64,000 nt of DNA from Nageia nagi (GCA_050084985.1 JBITNC010000001.1:12710001-12774000), one strand, 5' to 3'. Positions 1-12,264 are shown, counted from the first letter of the stretch. Made by a program: numbers and translations. Notes: generated by a model from the sequence alone, not told the origin.

Positions 1-1547
1 GGATCTTCCTTTCCCTTGAATGGATCAATTTTTGGAATTTCAAATTTGAAAGGAATTTCCTTTTTGGGAACACATGGGTGAATTGGTTCATTTCAAATTA
101 TTTAATATGACACCTTTTGTTTACTTTACAAATGTAGTTATTTTTCAATGTCCATCAACCTTTTACAAATATCATTTATTTCTTGTAGTTGATTTTGGTA
201 CATAGGGTATTCATCATTTATATGATCCTCTTTTCCTTCATATATTGGGAATGATTCACATCTTTGTTTAGAAGGTATTTGGGCATCATAGTAAGCTCCA
301 TCATATGGTGGAGAAGGTGATGGAGGTTGATATGGGGGTAATTGTTGTTATAGTTGTTGTTGGTATAATGGTGATCTAGAAGGATAATATGATTGCCCCT
401 TGTTTCTATGTGGAGATAAATGATACCTTGGAAGCTCATATTATCATTTTCTAAGTGAAGCTTCTTTTCTCTTATCTAGGTAAGGATCTTGTTATTTATA
501 TGCTCCATGACCCTATGGTGATAGAGATCATGCCTTAGGTTTTTCATTTTATCTTTTTTGATTATTTTATTAGGTATAGATTGGATTTGAACATTTTGCT
601 TATTGGATTGTATTATTGGTGGTCTGATTTGATGTACATTGAGTAGAGCTTATGCTTGTAACTATGGTTATTGGGTAAACCATATAGGTTTAGTGTGCTA
701 TTATATACCTAGATTATACAAAACCATTTGTTGTTGTGGTTAGTGTTATATATTATTTTGGAATGGATTTTCTTTCCTATGCACATAGGGAGGTATTCCT
801 TGTAACCTAAACCTTGTTGGATCACAATTATGTTTTATCTTACACCCTTGTCTAGGTATTCTATTGATTGATAGAGGAGTTAGTGTACTTACTTTTAAAA
901 TGTAATAAGGAGTATTATATACTCTAGAATGATCTTTTGACTCTAGCATAGGGGTAGCTTTGTGTAAGGAGATTCGATTATCAAATTCTTTTGTTTACCT
1001 AGATATAGTGGAAGGAGTATAATCATCTCTTCTTAGATATCATTGAACTATAATTCCATTTTATATATATCATGTGACATGATCATACTTATGTTTGAAA
1101 GGACCTATTTGAAGTACACTATCAATTGAATGAGTTTATCAAGGAGGTATATTTCTTAATACAATCTCTTGTACATCATAAACTAGTTGTATATCTTACA
1201 CTAATTAATCTAGATCTAAAGGAATAATATAGGCATGAGAAGAATGGGTGATTTTTAGTTATGTTATATGTTTTCTAAATAAATCTAATTCATTAACAAT
1301 AGGATTTAAATTGCTCATATTTATTTCACAAGGAGTTTTTTTTCCTCGAAGTGTTCCTACTAGACCTATGACTTCTTCATTCTTCTAAATAGTTTTCATT
1401 GTTTAGTTATTGCTCTTGATGAGTCATTTGAGATAGAGTATAAACCATTTTATTTTGATCATATAAATAAATAAATACATAGAAAAACCCTCTAAATTTC
1501 ATCATTGATTTTGCTTGCATATAGGGGCCCTCCTTCTAGTGTCAAAA
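1..1547 (-). pseudogene. Ty3/gypsy element A: 5' leader and start of gag, decayed
   Basis: Read on the minus strand, this is a second copy of the gag region found on the plus strand at about 5036-6530. The best frame, 949 to 746, contains PRQGCK and GIPPYVHRKE and aligns along its length with 5537-5752. The block at 1-100 matches 6390-6490 and encodes the same PKIDPFKG motif, followed in the other copy by DPKEHL, which is typical of the Ty3/gypsy capsid start. The leader between gag (about 1410) and the LTR end (1548) is only about 130 bp. The element runs off the left edge, so its pol is not in view. Stops break every frame, so no product is expected. Homology to the other copy is seen directly; the assignment to a Tat-like element rests on that better copy. 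Confidence 0.75.
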
Positions 1548-2390
1548 TGTTGTACTCAAAAAGTAACCTTATTAGCAAATAAGAGAAGATATGCTATAAC
1601 CAACATTTTTATTTATTCTCTTGAGTAGATCTTAGTGATACAAATAATGAATCTATTTTGATTTGATGCCTTACAAAAGAAAATTTTATGAAAGAATATT
1701 CACACCTTTGTAGGCTTATTTTCAATGTCTACAAGCTTCATAAATTATCTTCTAAAACCTACAAATAAATCTAGATCTATCTATTCTCTTAAATTCCTTA
1801 TGGATTTGTTTATTCAATTCTATTACTTTGCACTTCTAAACCTTACACATATACAAATAGAAAAAACATCAAACATACCTATTCATATCATGAAATAAGT
1901 ATAAAATTGAACATAAATAAAGCAAGTAAGTACTTGAAACATTAATGAACTTAACTCAGTAAATGTGGATTTATTTTGATAGAGTAACTTTACATTCAAA
2001 CTAGGTCCTATTGCTTCATGGTAGAAGGATTTACTTATAGATTTCACAAACAAACAAAGTTTCTAATTTTGAGACAAAAATCTGAATAGAAAAGCCTATC
2101 TAACTTTGTAATGGCTATGATCCGAAGTGGGATGCATGGGATGGATGATGAGTCATCTATTATCCTTTGCTTTCTTCTCAAGATGCTTTAGGAATTACCA
2201 TTTTTATTTTGCTTTTTCAAATTATAGAGTTGTCAATGTCCAGGTCTCAAATGTCATTGTCTATATTGAGTCATAGATAATTGGAGTTGAACACTAGCTT
2301 TTGGTAGAGTATAGTAAACTTTTAATATTTACTTTAATTTTTTTTTCTTATTTTGTCTATCAAAAGAAAGGTCATTTTTATGTGTCTACA
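1548..2390 (-). repeat. LTR-X copy A (5' LTR of element A)
   Basis: This 843-bp segment is the reverse complement of the segment at 2497-3337, with scattered substitutions. On the minus strand it begins TGTAGACACA and ends GAGTACAACA, so it has the usual TG...CA ends. It is followed at once on the minus strand by TTTTGACACTAGAAGGAGG, in the position of a primer-binding site. Related copies lie at 2497, 39241 and 58549. It is the 5' LTR of the fragment at 1-1547. Confidence 0.82.
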
Positions 2391-2496
2391 CCTTGCATGC
2401 ATCATTAGTTGATCTATTGAATGGATTTTAGGTTTCAAATTCAATGAAATCTCCCTCATATCAATTAGATAATAAAAACACTTCTTGGGACCACTT
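2391..2496. other. 106-bp spacer between head-to-head LTRs
   Basis: A short unique-looking stretch separates the outer ends of two oppositely oriented LTR-X copies. No target duplication or gene is visible in it. It is probably the remnant of the pre-insertion sequence. Confidence 0.5.
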
Positions 2497-3337
2497 TGTA
2501 GACTCCCAAAAATGATCCTTATCTTGATGAATGAGAAAAAAATTAAACTAAATTAAAAAGTTTACTATATTATTCCAAACACTAGCTTTTGACACCTACA
2601 CATTGATGACTCACACCAATTGCTGACATCTAGTACTTGGACACCAATGATTTTGAAGTTGGTAAAAGCAAAATAAAAATGGCAACATCTGAAGTAATTT
2701 GGAAAGAAAGCAAAGGATAGCAGATGGCTCATCATCCATTCCACACATCCCCACTTTGGATCACAACCATGATAAAGTTAGATAGGCTTTTCTATCTAGA
2801 TTTTTGTCTCAAAATTAGAAACTTTGATTATTTCTAAAATTTATAATTAAAGCCTTCAACCATAAAGCAAAGGGACCCAATTTGAATGCAAAGTTACTCT
2901 ATCAAAATATATCTAAGTTTTATTGAGTTAGATGCATTACTATTCTACCTTTTATATGCTTGTTTATGTTTACTTTATGTTGATTTTATGATATGAATAT
3001 GTATTTTTGATGTATTTTTTGTTTGCATATGTGTAGGGTCCATAAGTGTAGAGCAGTTGAATTGGTCAAAGAAAGTCTTAAAGAGTTGAAAAGAATAAAA
3101 ATATTTAGGTTCTTCTTACAAGTTTCAAAAAATAATCCTTAAAGCTTATAGACACCAAAATCAAGCCTACAAAGGCCTAAACGTTCTTTTGTAAAAAACC
3201 CTTTTTACAAGGAAATGGATTGAAATAGATTCATCATTTGTAATCATTTTGAGGTATACTCAAGAGCAATAATAAAAATATTGGTTGTAACTTGTCTTAT
3301 CTTATATTGTTAATAGGGATACTCTTTGAGTATGACA
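2497..3337 (+). repeat. LTR-X copy B (5' LTR of element B)
   Basis: This 841-bp LTR starts TGTAGACTCCC and ends GAGTATGACA. It carries an AT-rich box (TTATAATTAA, near 2841) where the copy at 58549 has a clear TATAAATA, so this is the likely core promoter position. It is directly followed by a purine-rich leader matching that of element A. Gag and pol of the same orientation begin at about 5085, after an insertion in the leader. Confidence 0.82.
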
Positions 3338-3356
3338 TTCTAGCACTAGAAGGAGG
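3338..3356 (+). promoter_or_regulatory. Probable primer-binding site of element B
   Basis: TTCTAGCACTAGAAGGAGG lies immediately after the LTR. Element A has the equivalent TTTTGACACTAGAAGGAGG. Position and conservation between the two copies suggest the tRNA primer site for minus-strand synthesis. I could not assign the tRNA with certainty. Confidence 0.5.
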
Positions 3357-3427
3357 TCCCCTCATATGCAAATGAAATTAGTGATAAGACATAGGGGGTT
3401 TTATGTGTTTTTATGCATGTTTTTATG

Positions 3428-5028
3428 GTTTGTATCATATGGTAGAAAAACTAATTTCATTTTTTATGTTCTAGTTTTTTCAAGGCTTGAGTTACAGAAA
3501 TGCTAATGATTGAGTATCATATGATAGTGACTGGACTAAAACACCATCTATCTTGTCAAAATACCAATGTTTGTTAGTATAAGGTCAAATTTTTTATTAT
3601 CATCAATTTTACAAATGCAACATAGGAATTAAGATTGGGGATTGAAAATTAACACCTTATTTTTGATCCCTATGCTCATAATACATGTAGGGGAGTGTAT
3701 TGAATATTACTAATAATATGCATTATGTTTTGCATTTATTTGGATAAGCTTCTAAAATTTATTTATTTCTTTTTTTTTTGGGAAGGGATTGCACAAACAA
3801 ACTCAATATTTTCTATCTTATCCAATTATGCTCTCTCTTTATGCTAAAAAGCAATTTGAGGTGACCAAAATGGGTGTGTGATGGAAAAAGAGTAAGTGAA
3901 CCTTTTTTTTTTCCATTTTATCACATTAAAATGGTAAATGAATCTACACTAAATTACTTCCACACTTGGAAGAAGTAATTAATCATCATTAAATTTGGAA
4001 TGAATATAAGGTGAATTTACTGCATTTAAGGTAGATTAGGATACACTAAATTTGTTAATGAATTTGGTGGTTATTCTTGTTATAGCAATACTCTTATTTA
4101 TATATCTTACCACATTAAGAGGTGATTGAAGGATTATGACTTGTAATGAGGGGAAATTAACTCACATTAATAGCTTATTACTTGTCTATCTTACCATATC
4201 AAGAAGTGTTTTAAGGATTGTGACTCATAAGAAGAGGTAATAAACCATAGTTTAATATTTTATTTGGTTAATAAACCACATTAAAAGGTAATAAATCTTG
4301 TGGGTATATAGATTAACTTGCACATTAATTAAAATGTTATTTGAATTACATTGAAAAGATTTAATTGATGGACATGTATGATTAGGAGGGTTAGAAATTG
4401 CACTCATTAGTAGTTTATTTTGATTAAATAGATAATCATGATACCTTTTAAAATAAACATTAATGATTTGGAATTCATTACCAACCATTGATCCTTGTTT
4501 TCTCATATTTTCACCAACAAAATATAATGAGCTTTAGAGCCAAAACCTAGAGATGAATATCAGGTTTATAGGTTAGAAGTCATTACTTTCCATTGAATGA
4601 ATATAAAAAAGAGGGCTATACTTGGATTTCATAACCAAGATAGTTTTCAGCAGCATTCCCTAAGCCCCATTGCACTAAGGGTACCATTTTAAGTACCAAG
4701 TCCCTACTTAGCCCTAGACTAATTATAGGATTACTAGCCTACCTAGCTTAAACACTTGACTAGACAAAACAATTTAAGAAAATTAACAAGATAAAAATAT
4801 ACAATTCATATTGATCATATAAAAAGATTAATTTAATATACCAAAAAATCTAGAAAATATAATCATATAGAAAAGGTGAATATGCATGTAGGTTGTTTGT
4901 GCATATAATTATTTTCTTGCAAACATAAGTTCAAAAGATAAAAATAGAATTTCTATGTTCAATGTTTGCTTTCTTTTACTTATAGTTTGGTACAAAATAA
5001 AAAGAAAAAAAAATACAAAAAACCAAAA
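3428..5028. other. About 1.6-kb insertion in the leader of element B, unclassified
   Basis: In element A the LTR-to-gag distance is about 130 bp; in B it is about 1.7 kb. The flanks align again at about 3425 and 5030, so roughly 1.6 kb was added. The added DNA begins TGGTTTGTAT and ends near ATACAAAAAACCA, a weak TGGTTT/AAACCA inverted pair. A TATA-like stretch (GAATATAAAAAAGAGG) occurs near 4600. I see no coding frame and no clear target duplication. A solo LTR of another family is possible but unproven. Confidence 0.45.
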
Positions 5029-5084
5029 TCCAAAAATAAATGGTTAAAACTCAATCCCAAATAGCTCATCAAGCAAGAACTCAA

Positions 5085-6571
5085 CAATGAAAAACTATTT
5101 AGAAGAATTAAGAAGTCATAGATCTAGTAGGAACATGTCAAGAAGAGAAACTCCTTGAGTAATAAATACAACATATATAAATCCTATCAATGATGACTTT
5201 GATATAGTTAGATAATGTTTAACACAACTAAGAATCCTTCATTCTTCTCATGCCCATAGCCTTCCTCTAAATCTAGCTTATTTAGCAAAAGATACGCAAC
5301 TAGTTGATGATGTAGAAGAGATTGGATTAAGAAATATACCCCCTTAACAAATCCATTTAGTTGATACCATACTCCAAAGAGGCTATTTTATACCTAAGTA
5401 TGATCATGTCACATGATATCTACTAGATGTACATTTATTTCAATCATATCTAACAAGAGATGATTATACTACTTCCGTTATCTCTAGGCAAATAGAAGAA
5501 TTTGATGATTGAAGCTCCATACATACAGTTACCCCCATGTTAAAATCCAAAGGTTGCTCTAGATTCTATAATAATCCTTGTTATGTTTTAAAATCAAATA
5601 CAACAAATCCTTTTTCAATACATAGAACCTCTAGACAAGGATGTGAAGTGAGAAAAAACTTTGATCTAACATGGTTTAAATTACAAGGAATATCTCCCTA
5701 TGTGCATAGGAAGGAGAAACCTCTTCAAAATAATATACAACACAAACCATAAAAATAAATTATTTTGTATCATATAGGTATTCAACAATAAGCTAAACCT
5801 TTAGGATTCATTCAACAACCATGATTGCCAACACAACCCATGCTCGATGTATATCAAAATAGGCTACCAATAAGACAATCCAATATACAAAATGTTCAAT
5901 TCCAACCTAGACCTAGTCAAAATATGGGGAAGGATAAAAAATAACAACCTATAGCATGATCTCTATCTCCCTAAGTCCATGGAGTGTATAAATATCAAGA
6001 CCCTTACCTAGCTAAAAGAAAGGAAGCTTTGCTTAAAAAGTGACAAGATGAGCTTCAAAGGTATCATTTACCTCCACCTATAAATAAGGGTCAATAAGAT
6101 TACCCTCCTATACCACTACATCAACAATAAATACAACAAAAATTACCTCCATATCAACCTACACCATCTTTTCCACCATACAATGGAGTTTACTATGATT
6201 CTCAAACACCTTTTGCACAAAGATATGAATCATTCCCAAGGTATGAAGGAAAAGTGGATCATAGAAATGATGAATATCCCATGTATCAAAATAAATTAGA
6301 AAAATATTATGATATTAATAAAAGCTTGATGAAAATTGAAAAAGAGTTATGTTTGCAAAGTAAACAGAAGGTGTCATATGAAATGATTTGTAATGAACCA
6401 ATTCATCCAAGCGCTCCAAAAAAGGAAATTTTGTTCAAATTTGAAATTTCAAAAATTGATCCATTCAAGGGAAAGAAAGATCCTAAAGAACATCTTATAA
6501 TATTTAAGTATTCAAGTTATGTTATTGCTAAATATATTTCGATAGATGTCAATGGAAAGGACAAGGTATAG
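5085..6571 (+). pseudogene. gag of element B (Tat-like Ty3/gypsy), decayed
   Basis: This is the structural gene that would form the virus-like particle. The longest clean pieces are 5537-5752 (71 codons) and 6254-6571 (105 codons). The second carries KIDPFKGKKDPKEHL, the usual entry to a plant Ty3/gypsy capsid domain. Soon after that motif the sequence changes to a frame I cannot match, so most of the capsid core seems to be deleted. The first part aligns with the minus-strand copy at 1-1410. Stops and shifts occur throughout, so no protein is expected. The family call is firm; the exact start and end are not. Confidence 0.72.
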
Positions 6572-7199
6572 GGTGATATGAACAAGGACCTAGATATACA
6601 ATCGATATTAATTACCAATTACCCACTAATATAATAGGATGAGAATATAGAAGTAATAATTGAAAGGAATATAGCTTCAAAATAGTTGAACTAAAATTAA
6701 AAATGCTAAAATATGAAAGATCATATGAAAAATCCAAAGGGATAACAAGTTAAGATAGTGTGGAATATGAAACATTATCTTTAGAAAGGTTGTTTCCCAA
6801 TGTTGTTTCAAGTAATATGGTAGAAATCATAGAAATATATGATGAAGTATTAGAAAAAATACCTTTTACTGGTCTAGAAGTGATGGATTTGAATCATTAA
6901 GTATAGTAAGCTCAAGTAGTTCTTCATTATACTTCTTGGTAGATGAAGAAACTATAGAATTCACATTAATTTTTGAATAACCCACAATACAAGACTTTAT
7001 GGATATATATGATATATTACAAACCTCAAATTTCACCATAAATTCCACCTTATAAAACCAAAATTTATGTGAAGATGAATAATACAATATAAATGATAAA
7101 ATTGGATTTTGATACCAAATTAGTCAAAATAAGGATCTCACATGTCAATTGAAGAAACTATCAATGTCGATTTAAGTGATGATCCTAACAATCCTAAGA
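6572..7199 (+). pseudogene. Degenerate gag-pol junction of element B
   Basis: The stretch lies between the gag remnant and the first recognisable pol sequence. Short plus-strand frames are broken by many stops and resemble the linker and protease region by position only. I cannot find a protease D-S/T-G motif here. The open frame on the opposite strand (6866-7087) looks like a shadow. Confidence 0.35.
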
Positions 7200-8225
7200 T
7201 TTTTCAACTAGGAAAATCACTAAATGAAAATAAGAGAGGATAATTTGTATCTATACTTAAATAAAAGAAAAACATATTTCCTTGGTCATACACTAATATT
7301 CATGGATTGGATTCTAACTTGGTAGTACATAACTTGGGTATTAAAGAAGATGCTAAACTTGCTAAATAGAAATTACATAAAATACATCCAATAATTGCAT
7401 TGATGGTGAAAGAAGAGCTATAAAAACTTTTAGAAGCCAAGTTCTTCCATACCATTGATTATTCTAACTAAATTTCTAACATGGTATTAGTTAAAAAATC
7501 TAATGAAAATATTCACATATGTAGAGACTTTAGAGACTTAAATAAAGCTTTCCCTAAGGATGAATTTCCACTACTAAACATAGATAGTTTTGTTGATTCT
7601 ACTATCGGACATGAAATGCTATCTCTTATGGATGGGTTTTCAAGGTATAACCAAATAAAAGTGGCATCAAAATATCAACATAATACATCATTCACAATGC
7701 ATTGGGGAATGTTTTACTATAAAGTAATGCCCTTTGGTTTAAAGAATGTAAGACCCACTTATCAAAGGAAAATGTTATATATTTTCCATTAATACATGCA
7801 TGATATTGTGAAAGATTACTCAGATGATGTATTAGCAAAATCTAAAACTTGAGAAGACCATCTAAAGGTACTCATCAAAATATTTGATATATTACTAGAT
7901 CATAGTATTCAATTAAATCCCAAGAAATATGTTTTTGGAGTAACTTAGAGAAAATTATTAGGTCTTATTATCTCTAGACGAAGAATAAAAATAGATCCTA
8001 ATAAAATAAAAGTGATAGTGAATATGCCTCCCCCTTCAAATATAAAATAATTTCAAAGTTTACAAGGTAAGCTACAAGCTATAAGATGTTTTATCTCTCA
8101 GCTATTAGATAAGTGTAAACTATTTAATAAATTATTAAAAAAAAGGATTACATTCCACTAGGGTAATGAACAATAAGAAGCATTTAATGAAATAAAATGC
8201 TATATTTTATCACCTTGAATTTTAG
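7200..8225 (+). pseudogene. Reverse transcriptase of element B
   Basis: RNA-directed DNA polymerase domain of a Ty3/gypsy element. The clean piece 7481-7792 contains CRDFRDLNKAFPKDEFPL, MDGFSRYNQIKV and MPFGLKN, all hallmark RT blocks. The catalytic box follows at 7817-7828 as YSDD, with both aspartates kept and the usual valine or isoleucine replaced by serine. The frame has in-frame stops upstream (for example near 7366 and 7421) and downstream, mostly TAG. The RT thumb continues to about 8220. RNase H follows directly, as expected. The domain is identifiable but cannot be active. Confidence 0.88.
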
Positions 8226-8600
8226 TTCCACCTAAGGAAGGGGAACCATTCATGTTATATATTTTTGCTATAGAAACAACATTAGGAACTATGCTTACTC
8301 AAATGAATAAAAACAATAAGGAGCAAGCTATATATGACCTTAGGCAAACCCTAGTTGGTTATGAAATCAAACACATATACTTGGAAAACTTATGTCTAGC
8401 TATGGTTTTTGCAACTAATAAATTGAGACATTATATGTTAAATCACATCACATACATAATTGTTAAAGTACATCCTTTGAAATAAATGATGAACAAAACC
8501 TACCAAAATGCAAGAACATCTAAATGGATTATGCATCTAACTAAATTTAACCTATAATTCATAAGCCAAAATTTGATTAAAGGTTAATTCATAGCTAATT
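8226..8600 (+). pseudogene. First RNase H (gypsy type) of element B
   Basis: The open piece 8252-8485 carries the retroelement RNase H pattern: an ETTLGTML block, then a QTLVGYE block, then ATNKLRHYML. It follows the RT thumb directly, as in Ty3/gypsy pol. Stops and one probable frameshift separate it from the next domain. It would degrade the RNA strand of the RNA-DNA hybrid in an active element. Confidence 0.78.
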
Positions 8601-8605
8601 ATCTC

Positions 8606-9110
8606 ATGAAAGCACCATTATCTGATGATAAACCACTTATCATTAAACTGCTAGATGAACATATTTTTCAATTAGATAAGATGGAAATCCCCATTGATCA
8701 TGAAGAATATTGGGATATGGTGATATATTTTTATGGATCAAGATGCAAAAAAGGTGGAGGTGTTAGTGTTGTATTTTTCATACCTCAAGAAGTTCCTATA
8801 CCTTATTCCTTCAAACATAAGTTTTCATACATAAATAACAACATTGAGTATGAAGCTCTAGTATTAGCTATAAAAATAGTTGTAAAATTAAAATTAAAAA
8901 GAGTTAAATTCATTGGTGACTCATTATTGGTTGTAAACTAGATTAAAGGAATCTTTCAAAGTAAATAACCCCTAATATAAAAGTACAAAAAATTGGTAGA
9001 TAATCTTCTATAGTCATTTCAAAATATGATTTAGAAGCAGCACTAAGGTCAACCAATAAATTCATTGATGCTATGGCTTCAATCAAATCTTTGATACCTA
9101 AAAACCCCTA
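8606..9110 (+). pseudogene. Second (archaeal-like) RNase H of element B
   Basis: The 111-codon piece 8606-8941 contains YGSRCKKGGG, NNNIEYEALVLAIK and GDSLLVVN, the D, E and D blocks of a second RNase H. Such a domain after the gypsy RNase H is a known mark of the plant Tat clade. A stop follows directly after VVN (a former CAG or CAA codon), and the frame continues with the KYKKLVDNL helix. The last block of the domain lies near 9040-9070. The initial aspartate is preserved in context, although the preceding residue is changed. Confidence 0.82.
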
Positions 9111-9299
9111 TCAAAAAAATATTCACATTGAGATCTTCTAAATTAATCAATCCTCATTATAAATGGAGGGAGTAGAATATGTAATCCTTGATATTACAAT
9201 GGAAGACAAGAATTTATGGCTCAATTAGCAAAATTCCTAAGAGATGGAATCCTACCTATTAATCTAACAAAGTTAGCTAGAAAAGCATTTAAATTAAAA

Positions 9300-10061
9300 G
9301 CTTTCCATTTTTGTATGTTAGGGGATGTCCTATATTATATATGTTTTGATGAAATATTACATATATGCTTAGAATGGGTGGATTCATAACTTGCAATCTC
9401 ATGTGCACATGATGAAATATGCAAAGGATATTTTAATAGCCTTGCAATAACAAAATGACTAATACATATGGGATATTATTGGCCCACCATGGAGTGTGAT
9501 TGTATGTAATATGTTAAAAAATGTATTAAATACCAAAAACATTCCAATTAGTTTAATCAACCATCATAACCATTGTAACCCATGCAATCACTATATAGGC
9601 CAAATATCCCATATTTCTTCAAGAGTTCATAAATTTATAATAACATCTATGGAATACTTTATAAAATGGGTTGAAGCTATTTCTATGATTTTGAAAAAAG
9701 AGCCAAAGATAGAAAAATTCATAGAACATCATATCATTTATAATTTTAGGATTCATGCTCAAATTATCATCGATACTGGGAAGAATTTTAAATATAAACA
9801 AGTATTAGCTTTATGCAAAGGATATCACATTTGAATGATTTTTTCAACACCATATTACACTCAAGTAAATAGAAAAGTAAGGCTACAAACAAAATTATTC
9901 ATATTATACTACATAAAATAGTTGATAGTTCTCATAAAGATTGGAATGCAATAATTCCACATGCTTTATGGGCTTATTATACCAATATTTGAACGTATAC
10001 TAGAGCAACCCTATTTTCCTTAGTCCATGGGGTTGAAGTAGTGTTTTCTTTAGAGATAGAA
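9300..10061 (+). pseudogene. Integrase of element B, part 1 (before the solo LTR)
   Basis: Catalyses insertion of the DNA copy. The zinc-binding region is visible only in traces (GYYWP near 9472). The piece 9496-9834 covers the start of the catalytic core, with FIKWVEAI and IIDTGKNF; the latter is the second-aspartate block with N changed to T. The C-terminal core continues past 9900 with HKDWNAIIPHALWAYY. At 10057-10061 the frame is broken by the LTR described next and resumes at 10558. Several frameshifts and stops are present. Confidence 0.85.
10057..10061. repeat. Target site duplication (left) of solo LTR
   Basis: TAGAA occurs directly before 10062 and again at 10558-10562. This is a perfect 5-bp duplication, the size made by LTR-element integrases. 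Confidence 0.85.
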
Positions 10062-10557
10062 TGAAGGAACTAACACTAACAAGATAATTCCTAAACAACC
10101 AAGATCACATGAAAGCTCTCAATTCACATCTAACTAACACATAAAGCAATCTCACAAAGATAACACAAGATGTAAGTGGTTCCTCCAACTAGGAGTACAT
10201 CCACTAACTAGATCTCTCTTCTTAACAAATATGAACTCTTATAATTCTCCTACTCTTTTCTCCTAACCACTATCATATAGCATAACTTTACTCCACAATT
10301 AGTTTTTAATCACAAAGAGGGAGCCTCCTATTTATAAGCTAGAATCCCTCTTTGGATCACCCTTTTATCCAATGTACAAAATCATGACATGCACATCCTT
10401 TTAGCCAAGGGGCATGCTCATGACATGGAGTGTAGGACAAGTTACATTATCATATTCACTTAAATACTTAAGGTATCAAATTATACCCTTAAGTATTATT
10501 GAACTTACATATAATATTAATACAAACATTTATAATAATGCATTATACATTCCAACA
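10062..10557 (-). mobile_element. Solo LTR, 496 bp, inserted in integrase of element B
   Basis: The segment starts TGAAGGAACTAAC and ends TACATTCCAACA. On the minus strand it therefore begins TGTTGGAATGTA, a common LTR start. It is flanked by perfect TAGAA repeats. The integrase frame resumes on the far side when the insert and one repeat are disregarded. No internal region or second LTR is present, so this is a solo LTR left by recombination between the LTRs of one element. A minus-strand TATA box lies inside. The parent family is unknown; the start resembles LTRs of several plant superfamilies. Confidence 0.85.
10328..10336 (-). promoter_or_regulatory. TATA box of the solo LTR
   Basis: TATAAATAG on the minus strand, about 220 bp from the LTR start, followed by GAGGCTCCCTC. 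It has the usual core-promoter position for an LTR. Whether it is active is unknown. Confidence 0.55.
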
Positions 10558-10938
10558 TAGAAATCCCATCTCTACAAATTACTTTACAAGATTATATCAT
10601 AGATGAAGCAACTCATCAAATTAGGTTAGATTAATTGTTACTTCTAGACAAGAGAAGAGTTAATGTGTTAGAACATATGCATACCTATCAAATTCACATT
10701 AAATTAGATTTTGATAAAAAAAAATTAAAATTTATTAATTTAATATAGGATACATAGTATTAAAGTAAAACCAATAGACTTCATGAATGGAGAGACAACT
10801 TCAAGAGAAATTTGCTATTAACTGGTTAGGAACCTACATGGTTAAGAGAAAATATGGATCAAGAGCATATCATTTAGTTAATTTAGAGGGTAATGAAGAG
10901 TGTGAAACACTAAATATCATGCATCTTCATCCCTTTTA
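10558..10938 (+). pseudogene. Integrase C-terminus and pol end of element B
   Basis: The sequence resumes with EIPSLQITLQDYI and continues to a LLLDKRRVNVLEHM block, then NWLGTYMVKRKYGSRAYHL and NIMHLHPF near 10915. The last two are the conserved tail of plant Tat/Athila-type integrases. The frame ends in TAA at 10938. A short frameshifted stretch lies between about 10700 and 10790. This end point defines the start of the 3' region of element B. Confidence 0.82.
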
Positions 10939-11579
10939 ATAGTTAGAATCACTTTTTTAATTTATGTATATATTGTAAATATTTAGACAAAAAAAGAATA
11001 AAGGTCTTACAACGAACTTATAAAGATAAATGGATTTAACAAATGATGACTAAGAGAATCAAGAGTGTTCACATGCCACTAGAAATAAAAGGAATAAGGC
11101 AAGGACCATGTTTTGAAAAGTCTAGATATTTAGGAGATAGAGCCATATCCAAACTCACTAAGTTCACTTTCTTAGGAGCATAGAATATCCTTCAATTACT
11201 GATTGAAATATAGAGGGATCTAGCCTTGCACAACTTTCCAAGTACATTTGATGGTTGAAAAATCTATGTTAAAAGATAAAATATTGAAAATTACTTAGAT
11301 AGGGCCATTTATTTCCAATATTTTTATCATTATTATGAAAAAGTACATAAAATAAATTTAGTATACTTGTATTAGCCTATTGTAGCACCTAAACTTATTC
11401 TTGATTGTACTTTTAATGATTGGGTTCTAGATGTTGCATCCCACAATCCATAAAGTTTGCATCCAATCATGATATAGATGAATCAGCTCATGGGAGATCT
11501 ATGTCATTAGAAGTTAATATATGATTTTTCTCCTTTATTTGTACCCAAGACCTAGGAGATCAAAAAGAGTTAAAAGAAA

Positions 11580-12186
11580 TATCAATAAATGATTTTCTCG
11601 AATAAGGTTAAGATTCATATCCCCCTCATATTCTAACTCTCATGAAAAAATTATTAATGATCAAATGGTTAGAAATTTCTAAACAAGAACATTTCCAATT
11701 TAATTATATTGGTAAAAATTTCATGTATAGATATAAAGGAGATGTTTATATGCAATTCTTTGTAAAACTCCTCATGCACTTATGGCATATTTTCTTGATT
11801 TACCTAAAGAAGTGCGATTAAAAATAGCGATGAAATTATTTGATACTCATACGTCAAATGAATGGGAAGTAAAAATAAATGGTTTAAAAGTTGCAATTGA
11901 AATAAGAGCATAAGAAATATGGATGGAACAAGAATCTAAAATGAGCTTATTACAATGGTTCCATCTACATTGGCCTTATTATGATAAACCCAAAATTATG
12001 ATAGATTGTGTTAAATATGTTCATATCCAATTTATGTATTACCCTCTTATTTTGAATTCAGTTATTTCTGATCAAATATTTTCATACTTTACACTATACA
12101 TCCAAAAAGATGAGGTTATTTTTTATTGTAGTTCATTATTTAGTAATATTTGTTATGCAAATAATCCTTTGAATGTGAAAACATAA
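11580..12186 (+). pseudogene. Unrecognised frame 1 downstream of element B pol
   Basis: A coding-like stretch follows pol by about 650 bp. One frame, with a single internal stop near 11911, runs from about 11777 to 12186. It includes HALMAYFLDLPKEVRLKIAM and, after the stop, a tyrosine- and isoleucine-rich part (HLHWPYYDKP). An upstream piece in another frame (about 11640-11770) contains KQEHFQFNYIGKNFMYRYKG. I do not recognise the family. The plus-strand position between integrase and a candidate 3' LTR fits an additional ORF of a Tat-like element. It is broken and probably not expressed. Confidence 0.4.
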
Positions 12187-12264
12187 TGTGAATGAATCAA
12201 TTGATGTCTAGATGAAAAATAAATAAATCAAATATATTGGACTTGTACACTATTCTAACATCCT

